This document shows positions 16,071 through 24,417 of a stretch of 64,000 nt of DNA, piece by piece. The position numbers were made by a program, and so were the translations under genes. The DNA lies in NCBI GenBank assembly GCA_002364535.1, contig DEYL01000002.1, positions 62,001 to 126,000 of the forward strand. The letters run 5' to 3'. The notes under the pieces were generated by a model. The model saw only the letters and a list, made by a program, of their open reading frames with translations. It was not told the DNA's origin and did no database searches. The number at the start of each line of letters is the position of its first letter. Positions within the stretch are counted from its first letter, which is position 1. The DNA is from Flavobacteriaceae bacterium UBA3159 (GTDB lineage: Bacteria; Bacteroidota; Bacteroidia; Flavobacteriales; Flavobacteriaceae).

Positions 16071-17609
16071 TCAAAGCTTTTTCAACAATTCGCTTATCGA
16101 AAGTTTGTCTCTCAACAAACCTCCTAGTACCCCAATAGCGATTCGTTCTTGAGTCATGCTGTCCCGGTCTCTGATGGTCACACTCTGATCTTCCAAGGTT
16201 TGATGATCTATGGTGATACAATAAGGAGTCCCCAATGCATCTTGTCTGCGATAGCGTCGGCCTACGGCATCTTTTTCGTCATAGGTGACGGAAAAATCCC
16301 ACTTGAGATCCCCCACAATTTTTCGAGCAATTTCGGGAAGTCCGTCTTTTTTGACCAAGGGAAAAACGGCCAGTTGGGTGGGCGCCAAAACAGGAGGAAG
16401 TTTGAGTACCGTTCGGGTGGATCCATCCTCTAGGGTTTCCTCTTGAAGTGCTTTAGAAAAGACCGCCAAAAACATTCTGTCCAGACCGATGGAGGTTTCT
16501 ACAACATAGGGGATGTAGTTTTCGTTTCTTTCGGGATCGAAATATTGCAGTTTTTTTCCAGCGTAATTTTCGTGGTTCCCCAGATCAAAATCAGTGCGCG
16601 AGTGTATGCCTTCAAGTTCTTTGAATCCGAAAGGGAAGTTAAATTCGATATCAGTCGCCGCATCGGCGTAATGGGCAAGTTTTTCGTGGTCGTAGAATCG
16701 GTAGTTTTCGTTGCCAAGGCCCAGTGATTGGTGCCATTTGAGTCTTTTTTCCTTCCAGTGCTCGTACCATTCTTTTTGTGTTCCTGGAGGGATGAAGAAT
16801 TGCATTTCCATCTGTTCAAATTCGCGCATGCGGAAGATGAATTGACGGGCAACGATTTCATTGCGAAAGGCTTTTCCAGTTTGTGCAATACCAAAGGGAA
16901 GTTTCATCCTTCCCGATTTTTGGACATTGAGGAAGTTGACAAAAATTCCTTGTGCGGTTTCGGGTCGCAAATAGAGATCCATGGCAGTATCGGCCGAGGC
17001 ACCCAATTTGGTACCAAACATCAGGTTGAATTGTTTTACATCAGTCCAGTTACGGGAACCCGATTCGTGGCAGGCGATTTCAAGTTCTTCGATCAGCGCT
17101 TTGACATCTGCCAAATCTTCATTTTCAAGGGATTGTCCCATGCGTTTGAGGATGTTGTCAGCTTTGTTGCGATATTCGACTACTCGGGGGTTGGTTGAAC
17201 AGAATTGTTCTTTGTCAAAAGCATCACCAAAACGCTTGGCAGCTTTATTGACCTCTTTGTTGATCTTGTTTTCAATCTTGGCGACATAATCCTCAATGAG
17301 GACGTCGGCGCGGTATCTTTTCTTGGAGTCTTTGTTGTCGATCAGCGGGTCGTTGAATGCATCGACATGGCCAGAGGCTTTCCAGGTGGTGGGGTGCATA
17401 AATATGGCAGCATCGATCCCTACGATGTTTTCATTTAGTTGTACCATGGCCTTCCACCAGTAATCGCGAATGTTTTTTTTGAGGGCCACCCCGTTCTGTC
17501 CATAATCGTAAACAGCACTCAGGCCATCGTAAATTTCACTGGATTGGAAAATAAAACCATACTCTTTGGCATGGGAAATTACTTTTTTAAAGATCTCAGA
17601 TTGTTGCAT
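16071..17609 (-). CDS. glyS: Glycyl-tRNA synthetase (alpha2 type)
   Basis: This class II enzyme charges tRNA(Gly). The 512-residue protein begins MQQSEIFKKVISHAKEYGF and carries DYWWKAMVQ, class II motif 2 (FRNEIVARQFIFRMREFEQ), motif 3 (SIGLDRMFLAVF) and the C-terminal anticodon-binding domain (PTQLAVFPLVKKDGL). It is the dimeric eukaryote/archaea-like form found in Bacteroidota. The frame is open for another 71 codons upstream to 17822, but that stretch is not GlyRS-like and overlaps the divergent comF remnant, so I set the start at the ATG at 17609. Confidence 0.95.
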   Translation of the reverse strand: MQQSEIFKKVISHAKEYGFIFQSSEIYDGLSAVYDYGQNGVALKKNIRDYWWKAMVQLNENIVGIDAAIFMHPTTWKASGHVDAFNDPLIDNKDSKKRYRADVLIEDYVAKIENKINKEVNKAAKRFGDAFDKEQFCSTNPRVVEYRNKADNILKRMGQSLENEDLADVKALIEELEIACHESGSRNWTDVKQFNLMFGTKLGASADTAMDLYLRPETAQGIFVNFLNVQKSGRMKLPFGIAQTGKAFRNEIVARQFIFRMREFEQMEMQFFIPPGTQKEWYEHWKEKRLKWHQSLGLGNENYRFYDHEKLAHYADAATDIEFNFPFGFKELEGIHSRTDFDLGNHENYAGKKLQYFDPERNENYIPYVVETSIGLDRMFLAVFSKALQEETLEDGSTRTVLKLPPVLAPTQLAVFPLVKKDGLPEIARKIVGDLKWDFSVTYDEKDAVGRRYRRQDALGTPYCITIDHQTLEDQSVTIRDRDSMTQERIAIGVLGGLLRDKLSISELLKKL

Positions 17610-17616
17610 ATTTGGG

Positions 17617-17624
17617 CAAAAATA
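17617..17624 (-). promoter_or_regulatory. -7-like box immediately before glyS
   Basis: On the minus strand these bases read TATTTTTG (TAnnTTTG). Only seven bases separate the box from the glyS ATG, so transcription from it would give a very short or absent leader. No clear -33 TTTG was found. Confidence 0.35.
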
Positions 17625-17664
17625 AGTCTTTTTCATGTTTTTTGAATGCCTTGAATCCATTTCA

Positions 17665-18336
17665 ATGAAAAATTTTATAAAGCGAGCTCTTGGTGCTTTT
17701 GTTTCACTGTTCTTCCCCAAGGTTTGTGTGGGCTGTATGAATCCCTTTATGGGACCGAAAAGATCGTTTGTTTTGATTGCAAGTTGTCCCTTCCCCAGAC
17801 AGATCATCCATAGGATTATCACAATTTTTTATGGGAGAGAATCAACAAATGCCTCAGGGTTGATCATGCTGTTAATTTGATTGATTTTCAAAAACTTAGG
17901 GTAGCGTCTTTTTTATTAATTGAAATATTGAGGTTAATAGGAAATAGGAGCATTTCTTGAAGATTGGTTGACTCCAATACTGTGACAGTCGAGTGTATTT
18001 GGAGAAGTCGATGCGGTTTTTCCATTACCACTTCATCCCAGACGTTTCAAGCAAACAGGTAACAATCAGGTTCAATTGTTTTCCAAAAGTTTGGCAAAAC
18101 ACCTCAAATTCCTGTTGATCGATGATTTAGTCTACAAAAAAAATATGGAAATTGGCAAAATACAGGGGCTTAATCGCCTTAAGGAGCTAGATGAGGCTTT
18201 TGCCATTCGCCAAATCGGTCGTTACCATCCAAAATATTGGTTATTGTTGGACGATGTGATCACCACCGGGGGAGCGATTGTAAGCTGTGGTAAAACCATT
18301 TTGAAAGTTTATGGAGTTAGTCACTGTATTGTATAG
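17665..18336 (+). pseudogene. comF: Decayed ComF-type competence/phosphoribosyltransferase gene
   Basis: Pieces of a ComF protein can be read in order but in different frames. The N-terminus is MKNFIKRALGAFVSLFFPKVCVGC (17665 onward), with the first zinc-finger Cys pair. FYGRESTNASGLIMLL follows, ending at a stop at 17878-17880. Then comes EVDAVFPLPLHPRRFKQTGNNQ upstream of 18076, and finally the phosphoribosyltransferase end with WLLLDDVITTGGAIVSCGKTIL (18226-18309). Intact ComF proteins read PVPLHPRRFKQRGYNQ here, so residues have drifted as well as frames. ComF is needed for natural DNA uptake. The location between glyS and the Ig-like gene argues for decay in place. No complete product can be made. 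Confidence 0.85.
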
Positions 18337-18393
18337 CTTGCCAGTAGGTTGTCTTAAGAATATTGTGTTATTTTGTTTACACAACATATGGGT

Positions 18394-20136
18394 ATGAATA
18401 AATTTGTAAAGTACTTTTTATTCTTTTTGACTGTGGTTTCCTTTACCCAATGTGCCAGAAAATCTATCCCAACGGGAGGCTTAAAAGACACCTTACCCCC
18501 GGTGATGATTAATGCATTTCCCAAGATGAATACGGTTTTTTTTGACAAGGAAAAAATCACCATAACTTTCGACGAGTTTATCAAACTGAGAGATCTTTCC
18601 AAACAGTTGATTATTTCTCCTCCTTTGGAACCCGATCAATATAAGATTAAACCCCAAGGGACGGTTTCCAAAAAAATTCAAATCGAATTATTGGATTCAC
18701 TTCAAGAGGAAACGACTTATACTTTTAATTTTGGTGAGAGCATTGTCGACAATAATGAGGGCATCCCTTTGCCTTTCTTTCGCTATGCCTTGTCAACAGG
18801 TCCAATTATTGACTCGCTGGAAATAACTGGAGAAATAACCGATGCTTATGAACGCATTACTGAGCCTTATACTTCCATTCATCTGTATCCAATAGACAGT
18901 ACCTTTTCAGACTCTACCATTTTTCTCAAAAAGCCTTTTTATGCTACCTCTACTTTAGATTCTGTGATTTATCATTTTAAAAACTTACGTCCCGACACCT
19001 ATGAAATTATTGCGATCAAGGATGTGGGTGGGAATTATTTATTCGATCAAAATTTAGATAAAATAGGTTTTTTGCAGAAGCCGATAACCCTACCAGGGGA
19101 CAGTATTTTAAACTTTAGGATTTTTAATGAGATTCCCACCCTTTTTTGGACAAGGCCTTTTTTTATAAATACCAATCAAATCGGTTTTGGATATTATGGT
19201 GAAGCTGATATTCGTGCCATAGAGGTGAAAAGCAAAGTACCCCGTAATTTTAGATACCTGATCAATAAAAGCCGCGAAACGGATACTTTACACTTTTGGT
19301 TTAGGGGAGACAAATTGGATTCGTTAAAGTTTGGTATTAAAGAGAAAGACACCACCCGTCTGTTCAACGTAAAGTTTAAAAAACAAGTGCGGGATTCCCT
19401 GGTGATTAATGCCTTCACCAAATCATCCATGGGTTTGTTGGACAGCTTTAAGATTAAATCGAATTTGCCTTTGGTCAAAATCAATTTGAATTTGATCAAC
19501 ATCATAGGATTAGATTCGCTGGCGGTTCCTTTTAAGGCATCTTTGGATAAAAACTACGACAGGCTGTCTCTTTTTTACAATTGGTTGCCCAATGACGATT
19601 ACAAAGTCGAATTGTATCCCAATGCTTTGATAGACTTTTGGGGAAATACCCACGACACCCTAAAGTTTGGTGTCAAAACTAAACCAATTGAGGATTATGG
19701 CAATATTTTCTTGCAAATCATTAGAGATGATAATGATCCCTTTATATTGGAACTGGTCAACCTTAAGGGAGAAACCCTGAGGCGGTTTGATCTGTCCAAT
19801 GAATTGGATTATTACGAATTCAAATACCTACTGCCTGGAAATTATTTATTTCGATACATCAAAGACAAAAACGGCAATAAAAAGTGGGATACGGGAAATT
19901 ACCTTAAAAAAATACAACCCGAAATGGTTTATTATTCTCCAGATACAATTGAGTTAAGGGCTAACTGGGACATCAATCAGCAATTGAAAATTCCTTCGGA
20001 AGTTCAAAGTTTTTCAACTGTTGACTCTTTGGAAATAAATATTGAAGAGAAGATTCTTCCTGCTATCGACTCTCTTGAAATCAAAATTGAAAAGAGTACT
20101 CTTCCTGTTGTGGATTCTTTGGAAATCTCAAATTAA
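18394..20136 (+). CDS. Ig-like (Big_5) domain lipoprotein
   Basis: This surface or periplasmic lipoprotein is about 580 residues. The signal MNKFVKYFLFFLTVVSFTQC ends at the lipobox cysteine, followed by a Bacteroidota Ig-like (Big_5-type) domain typified by GGLKDTLPPVMINAFP and ITITFDEFIKL. The rest is beta-rich repeats with many Asp/Leu/Ser turns. ATG codons at 18373 and 18388 are also in frame; 18394 gives the cleanest lipoprotein signal. The function is unknown. The C-terminus ends in three 15-residue direct repeats beginning DSLEI. The stop is followed at once by a promoter-like box. Confidence 0.82.
   Translation: MNKFVKYFLFFLTVVSFTQCARKSIPTGGLKDTLPPVMINAFPKMNTVFFDKEKITITFDEFIKLRDLSKQLIISPPLEPDQYKIKPQGTVSKKIQIELLDSLQEETTYTFNFGESIVDNNEGIPLPFFRYALSTGPIIDSLEITGEITDAYERITEPYTSIHLYPIDSTFSDSTIFLKKPFYATSTLDSVIYHFKNLRPDTYEIIAIKDVGGNYLFDQNLDKIGFLQKPITLPGDSILNFRIFNEIPTLFWTRPFFINTNQIGFGYYGEADIRAIEVKSKVPRNFRYLINKSRETDTLHFWFRGDKLDSLKFGIKEKDTTRLFNVKFKKQVRDSLVINAFTKSSMGLLDSFKIKSNLPLVKINLNLINIIGLDSLAVPFKASLDKNYDRLSLFYNWLPNDDYKVELYPNALIDFWGNTHDTLKFGVKTKPIEDYGNIFLQIIRDDNDPFILELVNLKGETLRRFDLSNELDYYEFKYLLPGNYLFRYIKDKNGNKKWDTGNYLKKIQPEMVYYSPDTIELRANWDINQQLKIPSEVQSFSTVDSLEINIEEKILPAIDSLEIKIEKSTLPVVDSLEISN
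20023..20133 (+). repeat. 45-bp tandem repeat at the end of the Ig-like gene
   Basis: Two full 45-bp units (20023-20067 and 20068-20112) and a partial third (20113-20133) encode DSLEINIEEKILPAI, DSLEIKIEKSTLPVV and DSLEISN. The copies differ at several bases but keep the frame, so copy number can change without breaking the gene. Confidence 0.75.
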
Positions 20137-20147
20137 TAGTATCTTTG
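20118..20147 (+). promoter_or_regulatory. Predicted promoter inside the 3' end of the Ig-like gene
   Basis: TTTG at 20118-20121 and TATCTTTG at 20140-20147 are 18 bp apart, a good Bacteroidota-type pair. The -33 part falls in the third copy of the 45-bp repeat. It would serve the 27-codon ORF starting at 20161. Confidence 0.45.
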
Positions 20148-20160
20148 AACAAAAAAATTA

Positions 20161-20244
20161 ATGGGTGTAGGTAATATTGTAATGGCTTCTGTTTTGGTTT
20201 GTATTGTGCTCGGTGTCGTAGCCGTGATTCAGTCCAGACTTTAA
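20161..20244 (+). CDS. Tiny 27-residue hydrophobic ORF
   Basis: ATG 20161 to TAA 20244 encodes MGVGNIVMASVLVCIVLGVV followed by AVIQSRL: one membrane-spanning helix with a short basic tail. It starts 13 bases after a TATCTTTG box, so it appears to have its own promoter and a very short leader. It is much too short to assign to a family. It could be a membrane micro-peptide, a type I toxin-like peptide or a random frame. No antisense RNA partner was identified. Confidence 0.42.
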   Translation: MGVGNIVMASVLVCIVLGVVAVIQSRL

Positions 20245-20254
20245 GTGGTTTTGT

Positions 20255-20635
20255 ACAACTCTTTCAAAAACACCGTACGCCTTATTCAGTGGTGTATTTC
20301 ATTTTGAATTTTTTATCGGGATTGATTATTCTGTAGTAAGACTGAACCGTCAATGAGGCATAGTGAAACCTCAGACTATGAGTTTTAGTTTACGGGGCAG
20401 GTGTCCATATCACCTACAGCAAAAACGCTTGGAGTATTCGTCTGGTAGTCAAGAGTATTGTCTACTTTAATGGCATCCTTTTCAATTTCCAATCCCCAGT
20501 TTCCTATTGAGCCCATCTTGGGAGACAGATCGAATAAGGGCAGCCAGTGATCAACGCTAATGTTTTTGAGCAGGTAAGAGACAAAACCCTGAAAGTCCTT
20601 TCGACCACTTCAATTGATTCTACGCGCAGTAAAAT
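20255..20635 (-). pseudogene. C-terminal remnant of a flavin-dependent NAD(P)H reductase (TrxB/Fnr-like)
   Basis: On the minus strand, downstream of the MoxR gene, fragments of the C-terminal third of a thioredoxin-reductase-like ferredoxin-NADP reductase are readable. They include WLPLFDLSPKMGSIGNWGLE, IEKDAIKVDNTLDYQTNTPS and VFAVGDMDTCPVN then a stop, and after a frame change YASLTVQSYYRIINPDKKF and KMKYTTE. The AVGD motif is the NAD(P)H/FAD contact of this family. Stops and a frameshift break the frame, and the N-terminal FAD and NADPH domains are absent, so this is a truncated relic. Confidence 0.8.
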
Positions 20636-22099
20636 TTACAGGCGGTTGATAAAACTACCCAATGAGTCTTTGAATTGAATTCCTTCAAAGGTTCTGAGTT
20701 TGTTTAATTTTTGATTAGCCTCCAGTCCCCACAACAGAAATTCGACCACAAAATAATAATCTTTTACGTCCAGTTCCGATTGAAACTTTCTCATAATCTT
20801 TTTGATGGCGGGGACGCTGTCCAGTGCTTTTTGTTGGTTTTTCTCGTCTGAATCATCTTCAATAAAGAGTTCATTTTCCTTAAAAAACCACCCTAAAAGT
20901 TCATCATAGGGTCCTTCTTCATTGGGTTTTTCCAGTTTTTCGATCTTGGGAAAGTAGAGAGGGAATAGACTTTTTATGGCTTTGGAAATCAAATGATAAG
21001 CCACTTCGCCGGCTCCTTCTTGTTCCCCTTCGTACACCAATTCTATTTTTCCATTGATGGCGGTAATGACTCCCAGAAAGTCACTCATTCGGATAGAGGT
21101 TTTGGAATCGTGGGTAATCAGTAATCGTCTTTCGGCAGTGCTGATCAGATTTTCAAAAGCGGTTATACTCATGCGGGTACTCACCCCACTTTTGGCATCT
21201 ACATACTCACTTTTTCGTGCTTCGAAACTAATTTGTTCCAACAGGTCTTTGGCCAACTCGGGAACATGGATTTGCGATTGGTTTTCCTTGCTGATGGCGG
21301 CTTCTTGTTGGGTAATCCGCTTGGCAATTTCGATGTTGTGCGGGTAGTGGGTCAAAATTTGAGATCCGATCCTGTCTTTGAGTGGGGTTACAATGCTCCC
21401 TCTGTTGGTGTAGTCTTCAGGGTTGGCGGTAAATACAAATTGTATTTCGAGTGGGAGTCGTAGTTTGAAGCCTCTGATTTGAATTTCTTTTTCTTGTAAA
21501 ATGGAGAAGAGCGCTACTTGTATCCTTGCCTGTAAATCTGGCAGTTCGTTTAGCACAAAAATACACCTGTGGGCGCGAGGGATCATTCCATAATGGATTA
21601 CTTTTTCGTCGGCATAGCTCAGTTTGAGTGTTGCGGCTTTGATGGGGTCAACATCGCCGATCAAATCGGCTACCGTAACATCGGGTGTGGCTAATTTTTC
21701 AAAGAAGCGTTCGTCTCTATGTATCCAACTTACAGGGGTATTGTCTCCTTTTTCTTCAATGAATTCTTTGGCCCAGCGCGAAATGGGTTGTAGTGGATCA
21801 TCGTTGATTTCAGATCTGTTAACTACTGGGATCCATTCGTCGAGGAGTTCTGTCATTTGCCGAGCCAATCTGGTTTTAGCCTGCCCTCTCAAACCAAGAA
21901 GATTGATGTTGTGGCCAGAAAGTATGGCCCTTTCTACATCCGGAATTACCGTGTTTTCATATCCGAGCAGTCCCTCAAAAGTGCTTTCCCCTTTTTTGAT
22001 TTTTTCCCTAAGATTCTTAGCGAGTTCTTCTTGTATGCTACTGGGTTTATAATTGGATTTTTTGAGCTCCTTGAGTGTTGTTATTTTTGGTTTTTCCAT
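20636..22099 (-). CDS. MoxR-type AAA+ ATPase (ChlI-like)
   Basis: This 487-residue AAA+ protein has a P-loop GLRGQAKTRLARQM (about residue 68), the Walker B region CIFVLNELPDL with Asn-Glu rather than Asp-Glu, and the sensor segment QFVFTANPEDYTNRG, followed by a helical lid. ATPases of this class work with VWA-domain partners to remodel or metallate target proteins. The VWA gene lies 3 bp upstream on the same strand, so the two form a MoxR/VWA pair. The client protein is unknown. The nearby diheme cytochrome is one candidate by position only. Confidence 0.9.
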   Translation of the reverse strand: MEKPKITTLKELKKSNYKPSSIQEELAKNLREKIKKGESTFEGLLGYENTVIPDVERAILSGHNINLLGLRGQAKTRLARQMTELLDEWIPVVNRSEINDDPLQPISRWAKEFIEEKGDNTPVSWIHRDERFFEKLATPDVTVADLIGDVDPIKAATLKLSYADEKVIHYGMIPRAHRCIFVLNELPDLQARIQVALFSILQEKEIQIRGFKLRLPLEIQFVFTANPEDYTNRGSIVTPLKDRIGSQILTHYPHNIEIAKRITQQEAAISKENQSQIHVPELAKDLLEQISFEARKSEYVDAKSGVSTRMSITAFENLISTAERRLLITHDSKTSIRMSDFLGVITAINGKIELVYEGEQEGAGEVAYHLISKAIKSLFPLYFPKIEKLEKPNEEGPYDELLGWFFKENELFIEDDSDEKNQQKALDSVPAIKKIMRKFQSELDVKDYYFVVEFLLWGLEANQKLNKLRTFEGIQFKDSLGSFINRL

Positions 22100-22102
22100 G
22101 GG

Positions 22103-23227
22103 TTATCCAAAGCGTTTTTTTCTGTTTTTTTCATAATCTTCAAAAATCATTTCACCAAGGTTATTGAGTCCAGTATAAAAAGCCTTTCCGTTATTGGCCA
22201 TGGTAAATTCTTGAACAAATTGTTTGAGATAGGGGTCAGAGGCAATCATAAAGGTGGTGATGGGGATTTTTATTTTTTTGGCCTGTCGAGCCATTGAGTA
22301 ACATTTTTCTACAATCGATCTATCAAGTCCGGCACTGTTTTTATAGTAGCTGCCATCGGGCATTTTCAGGCAACTGGGTTTACCATCGGTGATCATAAAG
22401 ATTTGTTTGTTGGTATTCCTTTTTCTTCGGAGCATGTCCATGGCCAAGTCCAAACCAGCAACGGTGTTGGTATGGTATGGCCCCACTTGTAAATAGGGTA
22501 ATTCTTTGATGGAAATGGGTCGTGCGTCGTTACCAAAGACCAAGATGTCCAGAGTGTCTTTGGGATAGCGGGTGGTGATGAATTCTGCCAGTGCCATGGC
22601 TACTTTTTTGGCTGGGGTAATTCGATCTTCTCCATACAGTATCATGCTGTGGCTAATGTCGATCATCAGGACCGTACTCATTTGAGATTTGTGATGATTT
22701 TTTTCAACCACTAGGTCGTCTTCTGTAATTTGAAAGTCACCGATACCTGAGTGAATTTGGGCATTTTTGATGCTTTCGGTCAAGACGATATTTTCCAGCG
22801 AATCCCCAAATTGGAAACTGCTGAGATCTCCGGATTTATCATCTCCTGCCCCTTGATGCTGGGTGTTGTGGTTGCCCAATCCCGACTTTCTCAACTTTCC
22901 AAAAATTTGCTTTAAGGCGTATTCTCTGAGTAGTTTTTCCGTCTTGGCGGTGATTCCCATCGAGCGTTCACTGCCATCGGGTTTGATTTCTGCTTTGACA
23001 TAGCCCTTATCCAAAAGGTCATTGATAAAATCGTCTATGGTGTAATTTTCGTCTGTCAACTTATATTCTTCATCCAGTTCCCGAAGCCAATCGATGGCTT
23101 CGTCAAAATCCCCCGAGGTATGGGTAATCAACTCCTTAAAAATCTCAAATAGTTTTTCGAAGGGAGATTGATCTACCGATTGGGCTTGACGGAATAATAT
23201 TCCTGTTCTGGAGTTAGAAAAATTCAT
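22103..23227 (-). CDS. VWA-domain protein, partner of the MoxR ATPase
   Basis: This 374-residue protein has no visible signal peptide. The N-terminal half is helical and charged. The C-terminal von Willebrand A domain starts about residue 193 with the metal-ion-dependent adhesion site VLMIDISHSM (DxSxS), with further site residues in ILVFGNDA and FMITDGKPSC. Cytoplasmic VWA proteins of this type bind substrates for MoxR ATPases. It is separated from the ATPase gene by only 3 bp, so the two products are probably made together. Confidence 0.9.
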   Translation of the reverse strand: MNFSNSRTGILFRQAQSVDQSPFEKLFEIFKELITHTSGDFDEAIDWLRELDEEYKLTDENYTIDDFINDLLDKGYVKAEIKPDGSERSMGITAKTEKLLREYALKQIFGKLRKSGLGNHNTQHQGAGDDKSGDLSSFQFGDSLENIVLTESIKNAQIHSGIGDFQITEDDLVVEKNHHKSQMSTVLMIDISHSMILYGEDRITPAKKVAMALAEFITTRYPKDTLDILVFGNDARPISIKELPYLQVGPYHTNTVAGLDLAMDMLRRKRNTNKQIFMITDGKPSCLKMPDGSYYKNSAGLDRSIVEKCYSMARQAKKIKIPITTFMIASDPYLKQFVQEFTMANNGKAFYTGLNNLGEMIFEDYEKNRKKRFG

Positions 23228-23310
23228 TCAACAGATGATCTATAGAAATAATACTCAAAGGTAATTTAAAATCGCAGTAAAGAAAAGCGATCGGAGGTAG
23301 AAATTATGGC

Positions 23311-24417
23311 TTACATTTCCAATGAACGGATGTATTCTTCCAATAGGGCCAAACCCTCGGAGTGAACGATTTTTCGTCCGATTTCTGGCATCATGATTCC
23401 TGGATCTGTGCTGTTGTATCGGTAGATCAGGATGGAACTTTCGGGTTTGCCGGGGACAATGCTGTATTTGAGATCCCCCGATCCTTTACCAGCGGCAATA
23501 GGGGGTTTGAATATTCCTCTTCTGCGATCGTTTTGTTCGTGATAGGTGAGGTTGAGTCCTGAGTTTTTGGCTGGACCAAGATCGTTGTGACAATGGGCAC
23601 AGTTGATGTGAAGGTAGGCTTTGGCCCTGTCCTGGAGTGTCCCAGAATCTTCTTGGTTCCAGATGGCAAAAAGCGGACGTTTCTCTTGGGGCGGCAGCCC
23701 AGTAAGAACTTCTTTTTGTGCAAAGTATTCCAACTGGTCATGAACCATTCCCTGATAGATATTTTTTCGGTTGAGTTGACCCGCAATGGGCCCAATGGGG
23801 GAAATTTCCTTACCCAGCATATGACAGCTTTTGCATTGGGTTTGGTTGGGTATTACGTAGTTTAGATTTTGACTTTTGCCCTGGTGATCGATCCAGCTCA
23901 CTGGAGTTTCTCCACCTATAATATTGACAAAAGCATCGGTTTGTTGTTCGTTCCAAACATAGGAAAGGGTTTTCCACGATTGATTTTGCTCTTTGATCAA
24001 CAAACGGGTTTCTACGATTTGTTTTTTTCCCTCGGGCTTTCTAAAGTCTGTTGGGTAGTAAAAGTTTTTGATGATAACGCTTCCCACGTCAAAGTCCATG
24101 ACTCCCTCTGGTCGGTAGGACATTTTTTTTCCTTCGGGGAAATAGATAAATCTTTTTTTGTGGGAGTAGTCAGAAAAAAGAGCGTTATTGAGTTCGTATT
24201 CATAAACATTTTCGGCGGGCTTTAGGTCGGAGATTTTCCCTTGAAAAAAGGAATATTCGGACAGTTTGGCAATCTCGTTGGAGGAGTTATTGCTGATGGC
24301 GATTTTGGGAACTACTTTTCGGGCGATGGGCGCGATTTCTTTATCAACGTTATTTTTACAGGACAGCGTCAAAAAGAGGGAAATCCCCAGTAAATAAAAA
24401 TATCTCAGCGATGACAT
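23311..24417 (-). CDS. SO_2930-type diheme cytochrome c lipoprotein
   Basis: This 368-residue exported protein has a lipoprotein signal ending LFLTLSC (Cys20). It has two haem c motifs, CKSCH (about residue 196) in NQTQCKSCHMLGKEISPIGP and CAHCH (about 274) in YLHINCAHCHNDLGPAKNSG, plus the C-terminal MMPEIGRKIVHSEG with a possible Met ligand. It matches the SO_2930-like family, which is typically encoded beside a parallel beta-helix protein; that partner lies directly upstream with stop and start abutting. The family has no established function. An electron-transfer or oxidase role is inferred from the haems. Confidence 0.87.
   Translation of the reverse strand: MSSLRYFYLLGISLFLTLSCKNNVDKEIAPIARKVVPKIAISNNSSNEIAKLSEYSFFQGKISDLKPAENVYEYELNNALFSDYSHKKRFIYFPEGKKMSYRPEGVMDFDVGSVIIKNFYYPTDFRKPEGKKQIVETRLLIKEQNQSWKTLSYVWNEQQTDAFVNIIGGETPVSWIDHQGKSQNLNYVIPNQTQCKSCHMLGKEISPIGPIAGQLNRKNIYQGMVHDQLEYFAQKEVLTGLPPQEKRPLFAIWNQEDSGTLQDRAKAYLHINCAHCHNDLGPAKNSGLNLTYHEQNDRRRGIFKPPIAAGKGSGDLKYSIVPGKPESSILIYRYNSTDPGIMMPEIGRKIVHSEGLALLEEYIRSLEM

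Noticed and set aside
17610..17822. 71-codon N-terminal extension of glyS
   Set aside because: It does not resemble glycyl-tRNA synthetase and overlaps the divergent comF remnant; the ATG at 17609 matches the family start.
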